Positions 22,105 through 33,540 of a stretch of DNA of 64,000 nucleotides are shown here, piece by piece; the first letter of the stretch is position 1, and each line of letters starts with the position of its first letter. The DNA is from Doryteuthis pealeii. Lineage: Eukaryota; Mollusca; Cephalopoda; Myopsida; Loliginidae. The stretch is taken from assembly GCA_023376005.1 (NCBI GenBank), contig CM042151.1:76393985-76457984 (forward strand). The letters are read 5' to 3'. The notes under the pieces were generated by a model. That model ran no database searches. It was given only the letters and a program-made list of their open reading frames with translations, and had not been told where the DNA came from. The position numbers were made by a program, and so were the translations under genes.

Positions 22105-22606
22105 ACATGTAGGAGGCAGTCATATACTCATGTAGACATGTGGGAGGCAGTCATATACTCAAGCAGACATGTGGGAGGCAGTCATATACTCAAGCAGACA
22201 TGTGGGAGGCAGTCATAAACACAAGCAGACATGTGGGAGGCAGTCATACACTCAATAAGACATGTGGAAGGCAGTCATACACTCAATAAGACATGTGGGA
22301 GGCAGTCATAGACTCAAACACGTGGGGATCAGTCATATATTAAAGTATACCATGTGGTAGGCATATATTCAAGTAGAAATATAGGAGGTGGTCATGTACT
22401 CAAACATGTGAGAGGTAGTGATATATTCAAGTAGACATGTAGGAGGCAGTCATATATTCAAGTAGACATGTAGGAGGCAGTCATATATTCAAGTAGACAT
22501 GTAGGAGGCAGTCATATATTCAAGTAGACATGTAGGAGGCAGTCATATATTCAAGTAGACATGTAGGAGGCCATCATATATTCAAGTAGACATGTTGAAG
22601 GCAGAC
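22105..22606 (+). repeat. 31-bp minisatellite, ~17 units
   Basis: Unit ACATGTAGGAGGCAGTCATA then TATTCAAGTAG. The five units from 22435 onward are almost identical, while earlier ones carry substitutions and shortened forms (units 7-10). There are no unique spacers between repeats, so it is not a CRISPR array. Confidence 0.95.
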
Positions 22607-22894
22607 TTTTTTATGCCTTGTTAAATTCAACATATGCAAGGTACGATGGGTAAATTGTCGCCAAATGATTAATTTCAGGTTTTGTCTACTGTGCAGTAAA
22701 TTAGATTTAGTTAAGCACTGTTTGTGAAGTTATTGATGGTTTCTGATTTTTTCATAGTAAGATCAATATCCCAATGTGGCACTGCTTCTATGACAACAAT
22801 TTTTTCTATTATTATTTCACATATATTGAACATTATTTGTACCAAAAAGATAGTTTGATATTTGCTCAGAATGAAATCATCAATAACTTAAAAT
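22607..22894. other. Intergenic, nothing recognised
   Basis: AT-rich, no features. Confidence 0.4.
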
Positions 22895-23215
22895 TGGTTG
22901 ACTTTTTATAGCATTTTTGGATTTTATAGACACAAATGCTTTTATAAACCAATTTTTAGTAGTAGGAAAGCTCTAGAACTCATTTTACAAACAAAAATAG
23001 ATTACAAAAAGTCACCTTTTTTTGCCAACCCCACTAAATTTGGAGAGCTAAAAATCAACATAACTCTGCCAATTTTTGGAATTGGAAGCTCAAATTTTGT
23101 GGATTGTCTAATGTTAACATAGTCCCCCACATGAAAAAAAATTCAGAAAAATAGAAGGGGGTGGGTGACAAATTTACTTTTTTCTGGATAATCGGACATG
23201 GAATTACCCCATAGA
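22895..23215 (-). repeat. Right two-thirds of a GGTAATTCC foldback element
   Basis: Matches 60495-60947: AAGCTCTAGAACTCATTTTA, AATAGATTACAAAAAGTC, TTTTTGGAATTGGAAGCTCA and the terminal ATGGAATTACC. The left arm is missing. Confidence 0.75.
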
Positions 23216-23265
23216 TGAAACTTGAGCCTACCACATTCAGCATTATTCTATAGAGTGCTTGACAA

Positions 23266-23577
23266 TCATTTGTTTAAATTCTTGACATGTCCAATATTAC
23301 ACTGTTTACTTTGATGGGGCTTTTCGAATTTCCGACATGCAGGGGAAGCAGAAGAAGCAGATGCCCCAGAAGAAGATGTTGTTAACCAGGGATTAGAAAC
23401 TATTTTTGTTTTCATCGGGGCACCATCTTCAGGACTAGCACCAGCATATGAACCTCTTGGAGCACCCTCAAGACTAGCTCCTGGATATGATTTGAAGTTT
23501 TTGTCTTTACTACGACCATGTCGCTCCTTCTGGGTATTACCATTCTCTATGGATGCTCTTCCAGCAAGATGATGCAA
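23266..23577 (-). CDS. Possible coding exon, unknown function
   Basis: Open frame of 103 codons with mixed composition unlike its AT-rich surroundings. It has a basic start (ERHGRSKDKNFK), two similar Gly/Ala/Ser segments (PGASLEGAPRGSYAGASPED), then SSSGASASSASPACRK and a stop. No domain is recognised. Minus-strand AG dinucleotides upstream could serve as acceptor, so this may be a terminal exon; the start at 23577 is unproven. It could also be a fragment of an unrecognised transposon. Confidence is low because nothing nearby confirms it. Confidence 0.3.
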   Translation of the reverse strand: MHHLAGRASIENGNTQKERHGRSKDKNFKSYPGASLEGAPRGSYAGASPEDGAPMKTKIVSNPWLTTSSSGASASSASPACRKFEKPHQSKQCNIGHVKNLNK

Positions 23578-23714
23578 ATACTTTGTACATAGTTATATGG
23601 TTTCAAATATTGCTATCCAAAACTGATATTTGGTTTAGTTTGTTTTATGGCACATTAACCACAGTGGGTCATTTAATGCCTACAGAAATAGAGATAAAAT
23701 AATCACTTTTGGTT

Positions 23715-24306
23715 TGGTTTGTTTTGTTTTACGGCATATCAACCTTGGTGGGTCATTTAATGCCAACAAAGTTTTGAAATAAATCAATTCTTAATGGATA
23801 CTCAATTTTTTTAATAAATACATTTTACTATTTAACCCATAGATGGGACCCTAACAGGTACCACCACTCTAGGTCAGAATGGACCAGGGAGCAATCATGA
23901 TGAAGGGGTGCTCCACATTCCCCAGGCCTCCAGAACTGAAACCTCATCATCAGATAGTTTGGTTGTCATTTCCAGGACATGAAGACCCTCAGCCACTGAC
24001 TTATAGCATATATATGATAAAAAGGGTTGGGGCTTGCCATAAGGGCAATAGGGTTGGGACAATCATATAGGTGCTAGGGCTGGGTGTGACCAGCCGATTG
24101 ATAGGAGGGGGTCTCTCCGACTGCTTGTCTAGCCTAAGTAAGGACCAGAATAGAGTGTTGCATGTCATTGACTGCTCAGCCACCTGGGTTCCCTCCTTAA
24201 GCATTATGCTGTCACCACCCACAGCCAAAAGATGGCCACATTGGGGGAGTCTTACCCCTCTGCAAAGGTGCAGTCGGTGTATTCAAAAGCCCCAGCTGAC
24301 AGGGCT
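23715..24306 (-). mobile_element. Family B retroposon, full length, 14-bp TSD
   Basis: Complete from the GTTTTGTTTTACGGCATATC end to ...CCCCAGCTGACAGGGC. Flanks AATCACTTTTGGTT (23701-23714) and AATTACTTTTGGTT (24307-24320) form a target duplication with one mismatch. Internal ORFs are incidental. A short 3' fragment of the same family lies at 23626-23690. Confidence 0.88.
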
Positions 24307-24529
24307 AATTACTTTTGGTTGAAAAATCTGGGTTTGTTAGCATTCTTTGTAGAGGACCAGTTTGTAGAAAGGATCTAGTGAAATAGCTACAGAAGAAAAT
24401 TAAGAAAAGTTGACCCATAACCCTACTATATTACCTTTAAATTTATTCTTAATATAATGAATCATACATATACATATACATATAGTTATGTGGTTTGCTA
24501 TATTCATAAAGTCCACTTATACCATGATA

Positions 24530-26745
24530 GTTTGGAGCCCCACACGAATGAACACATAAGTTATTTTTCTGACTTCCCACCAGAATACACATGAAGTTAT
24601 TTTATAGTACAAACCCCCACATGAATCAAATCTCGTGCATGGCTCTTACCAAAAGGATTGATCCCATTGGCATTCACTTTAAGGAGTGCTTCTGGTGCTT
24701 GATTATAAACCCAGCCCTGGCTCCTTTTAGGCAATGGGGCAGGTGGTGCCTGGAGGAAAAGCTCCTGGGACAAAGCAAATAATAATCCTACCCTCACTCA
24801 CTTGACTGAAGACGGGTAAGTATGAAATTTTTTGGACTTTCACCTAAGCCAAAATAGACATGAAGTCATTTTTACCATGGGTAGCCACACATAAATCAAA
24901 ACTCATGCATAGCTATTACAAAAAATATGATAAACTGAATTCAAGGGCATAAATTTTTACCAAAGTCTTCCAGACAGATGTTAGTGAAATATGAAATGAA
25001 GTCCAATGTATATATTCTTAATTTCTAAACTGGGACTAATACTTTTAATAAAAATGAAACTCCAAGGAAAACATAACTTAATACATTAATTCATTCATAA
25101 GTTTTAAAAAGAATTAAAGGACAGCATTAATTGATGTTGTATAGATTCAAAGTTGTTGAATAGTGATTCAGTCAAACACTTTTTTTACCTCAGTGTTGTT
25201 ATCTTAAGGGAATTGAGATTATAAACTTATCAAGTTCTATACTGAAATAAACTGAAAATTACTATTCGCTGGTAATTTTGCTGAGTATTTAACGATATTT
25301 CTATTTCAGAGTAACAATAAAAGATAAAAAATTAAAACAGTCCACTTTTGCAGTTCTGTGGTCAAATTTACAACCCTGAATTCACAGTCTACCAAAAATG
25401 CTTGGTCCCATTGGCATTTTCATTCAAGGGCGCATCAGGTGCTGAAAATTTAACCCAGCCTTCACCCCTTTTAGGTGAGGGAGCAGAGGTTCAACCAACC
25501 GAAGCTAGGTAAGTATCTATTTTCCAGACCTCCCACTAAGTCAAAAGTTATTTTACCATGGGGAGCCATTCACAAACCAAAGCTCCAACCAGTGCAGAAA
25601 AGCCTGATCCCATCGGCATTCCCCTTCAGAACAATAAACCTGTCCCATGCCACATTTTTGCGAGGGGGCAGGTACTGCATCAAGGAAATTTCCTGAGACC
25701 ATGTGATTAATTTCTATGGTAATCTGAACATTAGCTACTTAAATGAAAGTAACCTCCCCTTATTTTTTTCACTTTGAGGAAGCTATGTGTTTTGTTTTGT
25801 AAAAACATGGATTTTTCGACAAATTGGGTATACCTATATTTTTCTAATATACAGGTACTCTCATAGAAATATTAACATCTTTTTTTTAAATCTATTTAAA
25901 AATGTTAACACCCTTATAGGAATACCTTTAATATATTTTCAAACAGTCTCCACATGTTCACCATCCCTGTCAACATATGCTTAGAATCTCCCACAGATGA
26001 TTTGAAAAAAAAATGTTAATATTTCTATGAGAGTACCTGTATATTAGAAAAGTATAGGTATACCCAATTTGTTGAAAAATCCGTGTTTTTACAAAACAAA
26101 ACACACAGCTTTCTCAAAGTGAAAAAAAACAAGGGGAGGTTACTCTCATTTAAGTAGCTAATGTTCAAGATAACCATTTTTACTTAACTTCACCTACCCA
26201 CTTCAAAGCCGAAATTCCGAGACAAGGTAATTATTTATTTTCCAGACCTTTCACCAAGTCAGGATTGACATGATGTCATTTTACCATGGGGAGCTACACA
26301 CAAACCGAAGCTCATACATAGCCAGTGACAAACAAATGCGTAAACCCTTCGGCATTCCTCTCGGACACCAAGCCGTTACCCTTTTCAGGCGAGGGGAGCA
26401 GGCCCTCCGTGACCACACGATTGATTTTTAACTTGCCTACCCGAACCGAATCTGAAGCTCTGGATCAAGGTAAGTAGATATCTATCTCACATCCCACGTA
26501 TGCGGGTGTGACACAAGGTCTTTTTTTAATGTGGGATCACCCAAGAGCTGAAACTCATGGGATGGTGGGTGCAAAAAATGCGTTGATACTGTCGGCATTC
26601 TCCCTCAATGGAGGCGCCTCAGGCACTGGGCAATAAACTCAGCCCTGTTGCTGGGGGTGGGGATATCCCCCGGGTCTACGCTGTTAATTACTTAACCGGT
26701 CAAGGGCCGAAGCCACTGGACCCCCGGTCTGGGCTGGGTAAGTAT
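24530..26745 (+). repeat. Cluster of diverged ~250-bp repeat units ending in GGTAAGTA
   Basis: About five related units (near 24530-24822, 24870-24960 partial, 25380-25512, 25530-25715, 26205-26475, 26475-26740) share GGGAGC-C-CACACAAACC, an ATGCGT/CCC-TCGGCATTC block, a C-rich GCCC-TTTTAGG segment and a terminal GGTAAGTA (about 24816, 25507, 26468, 26734). Single relatives lie at 46390 and 8066. Units are GC-richer than surroundings. The repeated end resembles a splice donor. It is probably a retroposon family, but repeated exons cannot be excluded. Confidence 0.65.
25716..26177. mobile_element. Foldback element inside the cluster
   Basis: Arms 25716-25892 and 25999-26177 pair nearly perfectly: ATGGTAATCTGAACATTAGC against its inverse, then AAGTAACCTCCCCTT, CTTTGAGGAAGCTATGTGTT, ATTGGGTATACCTATATTTT and ACTCTCATAGAAATATTAAC. 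The ~105-bp centre is unpaired. No certain TSD. ORF 25787-25984 is incidental. Confidence 0.85.
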
Positions 26746-26884
26746 ATTTGTTTAATGTTTACGCTTAAAAAAAAATATATATATTCAAATAGTGCCACCG
26801 CGATGTCAGGCGGTGTATTGGGAAATCTGTCCTTTTGAGATGTGTTCATTCTGGGTCAAATGGATTGATTTTACCCTCCCCACC

Positions 26885-28378
26885 TCAAATAAATAAATAA
26901 ACAATTAAGATAAATAAAAATAGATAATAACCTGTTATGCCTGCCCTGTTTTCTCTACTAGTGATTGTGACGTAGAATGACGATAGTTGCGATTTTTAAA
27001 AAAAGTAACGGAAAAGTCGTTAGTTGTAAAATAAAAATATTAGTTGTAATTGATAATAATTCTTCACTAAGAAATTTGCAAGTTTAGCCGAACTAACAAC
27101 AGAACCCACAAATTTTGTAATAAAGCTGTTAATTTTAACTAGGCGGATTTAGGGTTAGGGTTAGGGTTGGGGCTGGGGTTTGGGTTTAGGGTTAGTTTAA
27201 TGGGGAAATAAATAAATAATTTGGGTTCTGTTTTTTCTGGGTCACCGTAATTTTAGGACCGATTTGCAAGTTTAGCCGAAATTCTAATATTGTTAAGTTT
27301 GAAATAATAAATTGTTAGCAAAATACTTGAAGTTGGATATATTCAATCTAAAAAAACAAACAAACATAAACACAAAAAAAAAACCAAAGAAAATAATCCT
27401 GATTAAAAAAACAAATAAAAATCATATCTCCATGTCTATCTATCAACTTTATTTACTTTTTTTTTTTTTACACCCGAGCAGTGCCATCCAAATCAGATTA
27501 AAATCTTTACCATCGAATTTAACTATTCAAAATCTATAGATGACACCACAAATATAACACTCAAATTTAAATAAAGGATTTTTTTTTAATCAATAAAATA
27601 CAAATTATGTCGAAAATATAAACAGATACGTCAAATACTGGGTAAGTTAAGTAAATAAATAAATAATTCTTATATTTCTAACCTTCACAAAACAAAAACG
27701 TTTTTTTTATTCACTATTCAAAACTTTTTTTTTTAAATTCAACATTTAAGATTTCTTTTTACCCCGATAATACAAGAATTTAATTCGTATGTATTTATAA
27801 CTTACCTCATTGATTGTCTGCTATCTTTCTTAGGAATGTTGTTTGTTTTGGGACAGTAAAATTTAATACTATCACTTTCTTACTTTCTTTCTTTCTTTCT
27901 TTTTTTCCGTAACTTTCAAGATACTACAATCTTAATTTGTGCTGTTCGTAAAAAAAGAGAGAAAAAGAAACGCATCTTCTTCTCGTATATAAACATCAAT
28001 TCTGTGAAAAAAAAAAAAAAAAAACTTAAGAAAGGAATATAAACGCCCAGCCAAAAATCCAACAAATCATGTCAGGAAAAAATGAAGACATTTCTGAACA
28101 GGAAGAACATGTCTACTCAACAGGAAATGGATGGCAGAAGATTCTACGGATGCGCCTACATGCTATAAACAACTGATTTGCTTTTTGCTTGTTCACCATA
28201 TGTAGTGTCGCTAAACATCTCGTATTAGATGGTATATAAAAATCATTAAAAAAATCATAAAATATCCTTTCAGCAGGGAATGCTAAGAAATAATTATTCG
28301 ATGGTACATCGAATCTTAGAACTTTACACATTCCCCCATTCAGCCCAATTCAAAATAAGCCTCTTTTAACTTTGAATA
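26885..28378. other. Intergenic with a foldback fragment at 27060-27276
   Basis: 27060-27276 holds GATTTGCAAGTTTAGCCGAA in two direct copies, a GGGTTAGGGTTAGGG run (27148-27195) and GGGTTCTGTTTTTTCTGGG, all shared with other foldback elements. The rest is AT-rich with poly-A (28005-28024) and a (TTTC) run (27885-27902). ORFs at 27312 and 28113 show no motif. Confidence 0.5.
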
Positions 28379-29077
28379 GGCTATTTTGCCGGTTCCGGTA
28401 AAATACACAAACATGTTTTTCGAGCTTATTTTACCGTTCTTAGTTTAATAGACCTCAATCTATTTTTCCAGCAAATATATTTGAAATATATTTCAAACTA
28501 TCTAAAAGCTAAAAAATTAAAATGATTGTTGACAAGCAATTTTGGTAATTGCTTAAAAAGTAGTTGAACAAATCTGGGATACAAACAAACTTCAAAACAA
28601 TCTATCAAAAAGTTAAATTCTTAAAATGATACTTGACAAGAATTCATCTTGTTAGGGTTGGGTTAGGGTTAGGGTTATGGTTTAGTGTTAGGGTTATGGT
28701 TTAGAGTTGTGCTTGGTATTAGGGTTAGGGTTACAATTTTATGTTTTAACAATTGATTGTGGAAAATGCCATTTTTCCACTAGGGAAAAAATTCATGATA
28801 GTCAAATTTACTTTTTATTTTTTTTAAAATTTTGTAAAAATTCACATGTTTGATTACAGAGGACCATTAACGGTATCTATATTTTTCCTTTAGAAGAATT
28901 TTTTTGTATATCTATACTTCACAAAATATAGATATAAATGAATATATTTGCATTCATTTCACTTTTGTGTTAAATCTATGCTGTTATTTTTTAACATAAC
29001 TTGCATTCATAATAAAAACATTTACTGGTCCGGTAAAATAAGCATAAAAGTAGGTTTGTCTGAACCGGTCAAATAGC
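28379..29077. mobile_element. TIR element (GCCGGTTCCGG family), copy 2
   Basis: The left end GGCTATTTTGCCGGTTCCGG pairs with the inverse of GAACCGGTCAAATAGC. The body matches 5402-6005. It contains an expanded TTAGGG-like tract (28650-28735, ~10 imperfect units) where copy 1 has about one. Confidence 0.8.
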
Positions 29078-29520
29078 TACTTCCTCTTAAATTACACATA
29101 ACTAATTTATGATATTTTAATATTGGTAAGACTGTATATTTCTTTTACTCTTTGTCTAACAAATTTACCACATAGCTGTACCAGAACCGGCCAAATAGCC
29201 ACTTTCTCTTAAATTACACATTACAAATGTATGATATTCTAATATTGGTAAGAGAAGGGGCTTTCTCTTGAATGGGAACATGCTCATACAATTTTTAGCT
29301 TCACTGTAGCCACATTTTTTTTACAGAGAACTCAGTGTTGGTAGATCTTATCATGCTACTTTTGATGACCAAATATATATTTCTTTTACTCTTTGCCTAT
29401 TAAATTTCCCCCACAGCTGTACCAAATTTTCTTGGTATTTTTTACCTCTATGATGGGATATTTCAAAATTCTCTATCTATTCTCCTCAGAACTTATTGTA
29501 TTCAAATAAATAAATAAAAA
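29078..29520 (+). repeat. Diverged relatives of the 14.3-kb repeat unit
   Basis: Two blocks with AATTTACCACATAGCTGTACC (29165, 20-bp core) and TTTTTTACCTCTATGATGGG (29437) echo 14287-14500. An ACCGGCCAAATAGCCAC fragment of the preceding TIR element lies near 29190. Confidence 0.6.
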
Positions 29521-29728
29521 GTCGTCGGTGTGGCCTAAAGTCAGTATCAGCCAATCAGCGAGGGAGTCTATCCACTTTTCACTAGTGCTAGACCAAGGAG
29601 ATTGTTTTTGCGTTTGAGGTGGAGCGCCACACCTACCATCAGCTCCATACTTTACCACACAAATCCCTGTGCTACTCATACGCTGAGTTGGCAATGGCAG
29701 GTATCAAACTAGGAACCTTGTGGTTTCC
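29521..29728 (-). mobile_element. tRNA-Lys-like SINE (family A), 5'-truncated
   Basis: The body and tail side (GTCGTCGGTGTGGCC) are present, but the A-box end is lost at the junction with the next element. Confidence 0.8.
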
Positions 29729-30062
29729 CCAACTTATGGCAATCCCCAACCCCTTTTTATCATATGGGTGCTAGAAGGCAGTGTCTGAGGGTCTACATGT
29801 CCTGGGAATGACGTTAAACTCTATCTGATGGTGAGGTTCCAGTTTTGGAGGTTTGGGGAATGTGGAGCACCCCTTCATTACCATTGCTCCCTGGTCCACT
29901 CTGACCCAGAGTGGTAGTACCTGTTAGGGTCCCATCTATGGGTTAAATAGAAAAATGTATTTATAAAAAAATTGTATTATCCATTAAGAATTGATTTATT
30001 TCAAAACTTTATTGGCATTAAATGACCCATTGATGTCGATATGCCGTAAAACCAAACTAAAC
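29729..30062 (+). mobile_element. Family B retroposon, 5'-truncated
   Basis: Starts at ACTTATGGCAATCCCC and runs to ATATGCCGTAAAACCAAACT. No TSD is evident because it abuts a truncated SINE; the pair may mark a deletion junction. Confidence 0.8.
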
Positions 30063-31293
30063 CAGTGGTTCTCAACCTTTTTTTTACCCATGGACCCCTT
30101 TCCCCATCTTTTTTTTCTTGGTGGACTCCTTCATAACCATTGGTCATAAGAAGACAATATTCTATTTTTCACTAATATAAATTTTGAGGTTTTAATAATC
30201 AAAGAAATAGTATTTAATTAAGCTTTATTTTTAAATGAAAACTAATTTAATGCAAATAAAGTATTCTACAATAATTATAATAACTAACAACAGAAAACAC
30301 CCTCTGGGCGTCGTAAAAATTAATTTTTGAAAGACATTGCCTGAGAAGGTGGGAGTAAAAAATTCAATGTCAGAGGGTTTGTATAATAAGTAAGCAAAAT
30401 CCTCATATTTATTAAAGGGGTAAAAAAAATAAAACAATTTGAAATGAAAACTGAGCCCCATCCCTCTCAAATAAAATGTTGCATGCATGTAATAATCAAA
30501 CAATTATTTTGAATATTTTCCACATCAATTTTACACAAAATCGTAGGTATTTATTTATTTGTAAACTTTTTAGTTAACTTCTTGTTACTGTAAAAGAAAA
30601 AAGGGACAAGAGTAAAAAACAATTTTAAAAATTGCTTACTCAAATTTTGGGTGTATATAGCATAAGAATATTGTGATGTAAGCTGTGGCGTGGAAATACA
30701 GACAATCTCCATTATTAATAGATAATGATAATAATGATAATTAGTAATGATAATAATAATCAAAATTATTGTGATAATAATTCTTTACCAATATCTTGTA
30801 TTACAATATTATAATGTTTTTTTCCCCGGTCAAGTCCATGGAGATCAGAGCTCTTCAGGCAATTGAATTCACTGACTGCAGCATTTATTTATGTACAGTG
30901 GTTAAAATCTTTGATAAACCAGTTAAAGTTAAGTATGTGATAAGAAAAAACAAGAGATCTATTGTTTAGATTCTAAACCATAGATAGGACCCTAAGAGGG
31001 TCCCATCTATAGGGTATATATTGTATATTGTTGTAACCTAACAAAGGTTACTGAATTAAAAATAACCAAATGGAGATTGGAAATGAAATGGAATCTTTAT
31101 AACATTAACAAAATACAATACTCACCAGCAGTGTGAAAGAAGGGAAAACCCATGCTAATGGTATAAGACTACTCAGTCAGCATAATACTCCCATATTTAT
31201 GATTGGGATATACCTATTAATGTTCATAGGGAGGATATATAATATATATACAGATGGCCAGATTTATATATTCATTTTAAGCATGAATACATG
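30063..31293. other. Intergenic, no gene recognised
   Basis: AT-rich. ATAATGATAATAATGAT microsatellite near 30720-30780. 30070-30200 (TTCTCAACCTTTTTTTTACC, TGGACCCCTTTCCCC) resembles the 'hot spot' start of some non-LTR or hAT fossils, but I cannot assign it. Confidence 0.4.
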
Positions 31294-31513
31294 TTATTTC
31301 CTATAACTCCAACCTAAAAAAGGGGAACCACCCTGAATAAATTTTATAAATTATTTATTCATTTATTGATCTACTAGGAAAATGAAGACGGTGTTAGGGT
31401 TAGGGTTAGGGTTAGGGTTAGGGTTTAGGGTTAGTTCAATGGGGGAATTAATTAATAGATAAAATTAATTCAGAGTGGTTCCCCTTTTTTTAGGTTGATG
31501 TTATAGGAAATAA
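31294..31513. mobile_element. Foldback element with TTAGGG core, 220 bp
   Basis: Left TTATTTCCTATAACTCCAAC then CTAAAAAAGGGGAACCACC pairs with its inverse at the right end. The centre is six TTAGGG units (31392-31434). A half copy with the same GGGGAACCACTCT, GATCTACTAGG and TTAGGG order lies at 42955-43084. Confidence 0.8.
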
Positions 31514-32270
31514 CCTGAATAAGTATATCAGTTTTCTATCAATTTTGTTTGAGGTCTCATTTAAATAATTCCACAAAATTGTCAAAATTTCAATACTTGT
31601 ATTTCTACCTGTATAACATATGAAACTAAAGGTACAACTGAATAATAATAAAATGGAGTCATTCTGTTGTATACCCTTTCTTAAATTCTTATCTCTGGTC
31701 GTATTTTCTTCTGGATGGATTTGGTTCTATCTTCTAACATCTTGACTTGGTCTGGTCTAGCGTCTTGGATCTCCTAAGGTCTGGTTTTCTATTGCTATGT
31801 TCCTGCTGGCTGGTCGTCCTGGATTCATTTCTTAGTCTTGTTACCAAGACATTCATCAACCACAAGAACATATTACTTATACAAACTTTTATTTCCTTAA
31901 CTATACATTTCATGTAACTAAATATCTGACTAACACGTGTGAGTTCCAGTCTTAGGCAGGACCTAAAATGGTCGACTTATCTGCCTAACGTCTAACTGAA
32001 AACTGGGGACCGAATAGGTCCCACGTGACTTCACGTATTTTGGCGGGCTTGTGTAATTTTCCATTGAAGGACCCGGCCATGGTATGAAAAGGGTCATCCC
32101 CTCAGTATTACAGGGGATTGACAATAATCTTATGCAAGCCCATAGATTATGTAACAATTCTTTAAATGTGTATGCGAAATAAGATTTAGTGTAAAGTTCT
32201 GTAAAAATCAAAAACACTTTTAATACAAGCTAATATTACTAAAATTCTCATTTGTATTTATTTATTTATT
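31514..32270. other. Intergenic, no gene recognised
   Basis: No coding feature identified. The minus ORF 31963-32217 shows no motif. A repeated TTTA run sits near 32254. Confidence 0.4.
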
Positions 32271-32274
32271 TATT

Positions 32275-32785
32275 ATAGACATTATAGATAGTCTAGCCAC
32301 ACTGAGGAGACTTGATAATTCGAAACACGTGTCTGTGGATGACTATATATATGCTCCCCATCTCCCTAGGGTTGAGCACTCTTGGGGGGATTTTCGCTGA
32401 TGACCGTCAACTAAAAGCGTAAACGCAACGCTCTCCTATATAAGGGATGGAGCACTCTATGACGGTTTTTACATACAAAGCGATGTGTGTATTAAAACAG
32501 TTAAAATTCCCTTCACATTCTGTAGGTGATGACAGCCTGATGGTTAAGGTGACGGATTATTTGAAGTGAGCACATTTGTGCACCCACTCCAAAATGTTTT
32601 TATTGATTCTGAAGTGAGATACAAAAAAAAAAAAAAAATATGCACACAACTCGGCATATGGTTAAAGTGACGGACTGACACTGAATCGATCGGATTTCAA
32701 TCCCGGCTGTAGGTAGCTTACAAATGTCTAGCCACACTGAAGAGACTTGATAAGTTGAAACACGTGTCTGTGGATGACTATTTAT
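32275..32785 (+). repeat. Retroposon family E, tandem partial copies
   Basis: GTCTAGCCACACTGA-GAGACTTGATAA blocks occur at 32291 and 32727 with GAAACACGTGTCTGTGGATG between units. The middle (GGTTGAGCACTCTTGGGGGG, ATAAGGGATGGAGCACTCTA) and the GATGGTTAAGGTGACGGA...GGATTTCAATCCCGG segment resemble A and B boxes. The copy at 56790-57118 has the same order. Likely a tRNA-related retroposon. Confidence 0.65.
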
Positions 32786-33119
32786 TATAGATATTGTCAT
32801 GCCTCCTAACGGTGACCGTCTAACCCTATTACCGGTTGGTTGAGACAGTCTAATTGCATGCAGGTTAACCCCTCCAGCCAAGGAAACACAAATAACCTTT
32901 GGGTGTAGTTATGATGTCTTTATTCAGCAGGAAAGAGGTAAAAACCAGGTGCCTGTAATAAACTTCTGAAAGGGGAGAAGTCAGCAACACGTCTATTCGG
33001 TGCCGAGAGAAGGTAGAAAGAGCATTGAATTTAGCGGGAACGGACAAACTTACAGGAAGGGCCCGGTGAATAGCGAAAATAATCCCAATTTTGGGAAAAA
33101 TATATATTCTTATTATCAT
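32786..33119. other. Flank of family E, no gene recognised
   Basis: Minus-strand ORF 32865-33119 has no recognisable motif. Confidence 0.35.
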
Positions 33120-33540
33120 TTTTATTATTTTTTTTAATTGTTTTTGTTAATTTGAATTTTTAATTATCTTTTTTTTAATTATCTTTTTTATTTTTTTATT
33201 TTTTTGTTAATTTAAATTTTTTAATTATCTTTTTTTAATTATCTTTTTTAATTGTCCTTTTTAAATGATCCTTTTTAATTGTTTGTTTTAAATTTTTCAA
33301 TTGTTTTGGTTAATTCAAAATTTTTAAAAAATTGTATTTAATTTTTTAATTGTCTTTTTTAATTGTCATTTTTAATTGTTTGTTTGAAATTTTTTAATTG
33401 TTTTGGTTAATTCAAAATTTTAAAAAAAAATTGTTTTTAATTTCTTAATTATATTTTTTAAATTTTTTAATTGTTTTTGTTAATTTAAATTTTTAATTAT
33501 CTTTTTTTAATTGTCTATTTTAATTATTTTATTCAAATCT
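33120..33540 (+). repeat. T-rich low-complexity array
   Basis: Imperfect repeats of TTTTTTAATTGTC and TTTTTAATTATC with occasional longer periods such as TTTGTTAATTTAAATTTTT. Confidence 0.9.

Noticed and set aside
22105..22606. 31-bp direct repeats resembling a CRISPR array
   Set aside because: Units are contiguous with no unique spacers, and the context is eukaryotic; it is a minisatellite.
31392..31434. Chromosome end or fused telomere
   Set aside because: Only six TTAGGG units, lying at the centre of a foldback element that recurs elsewhere.
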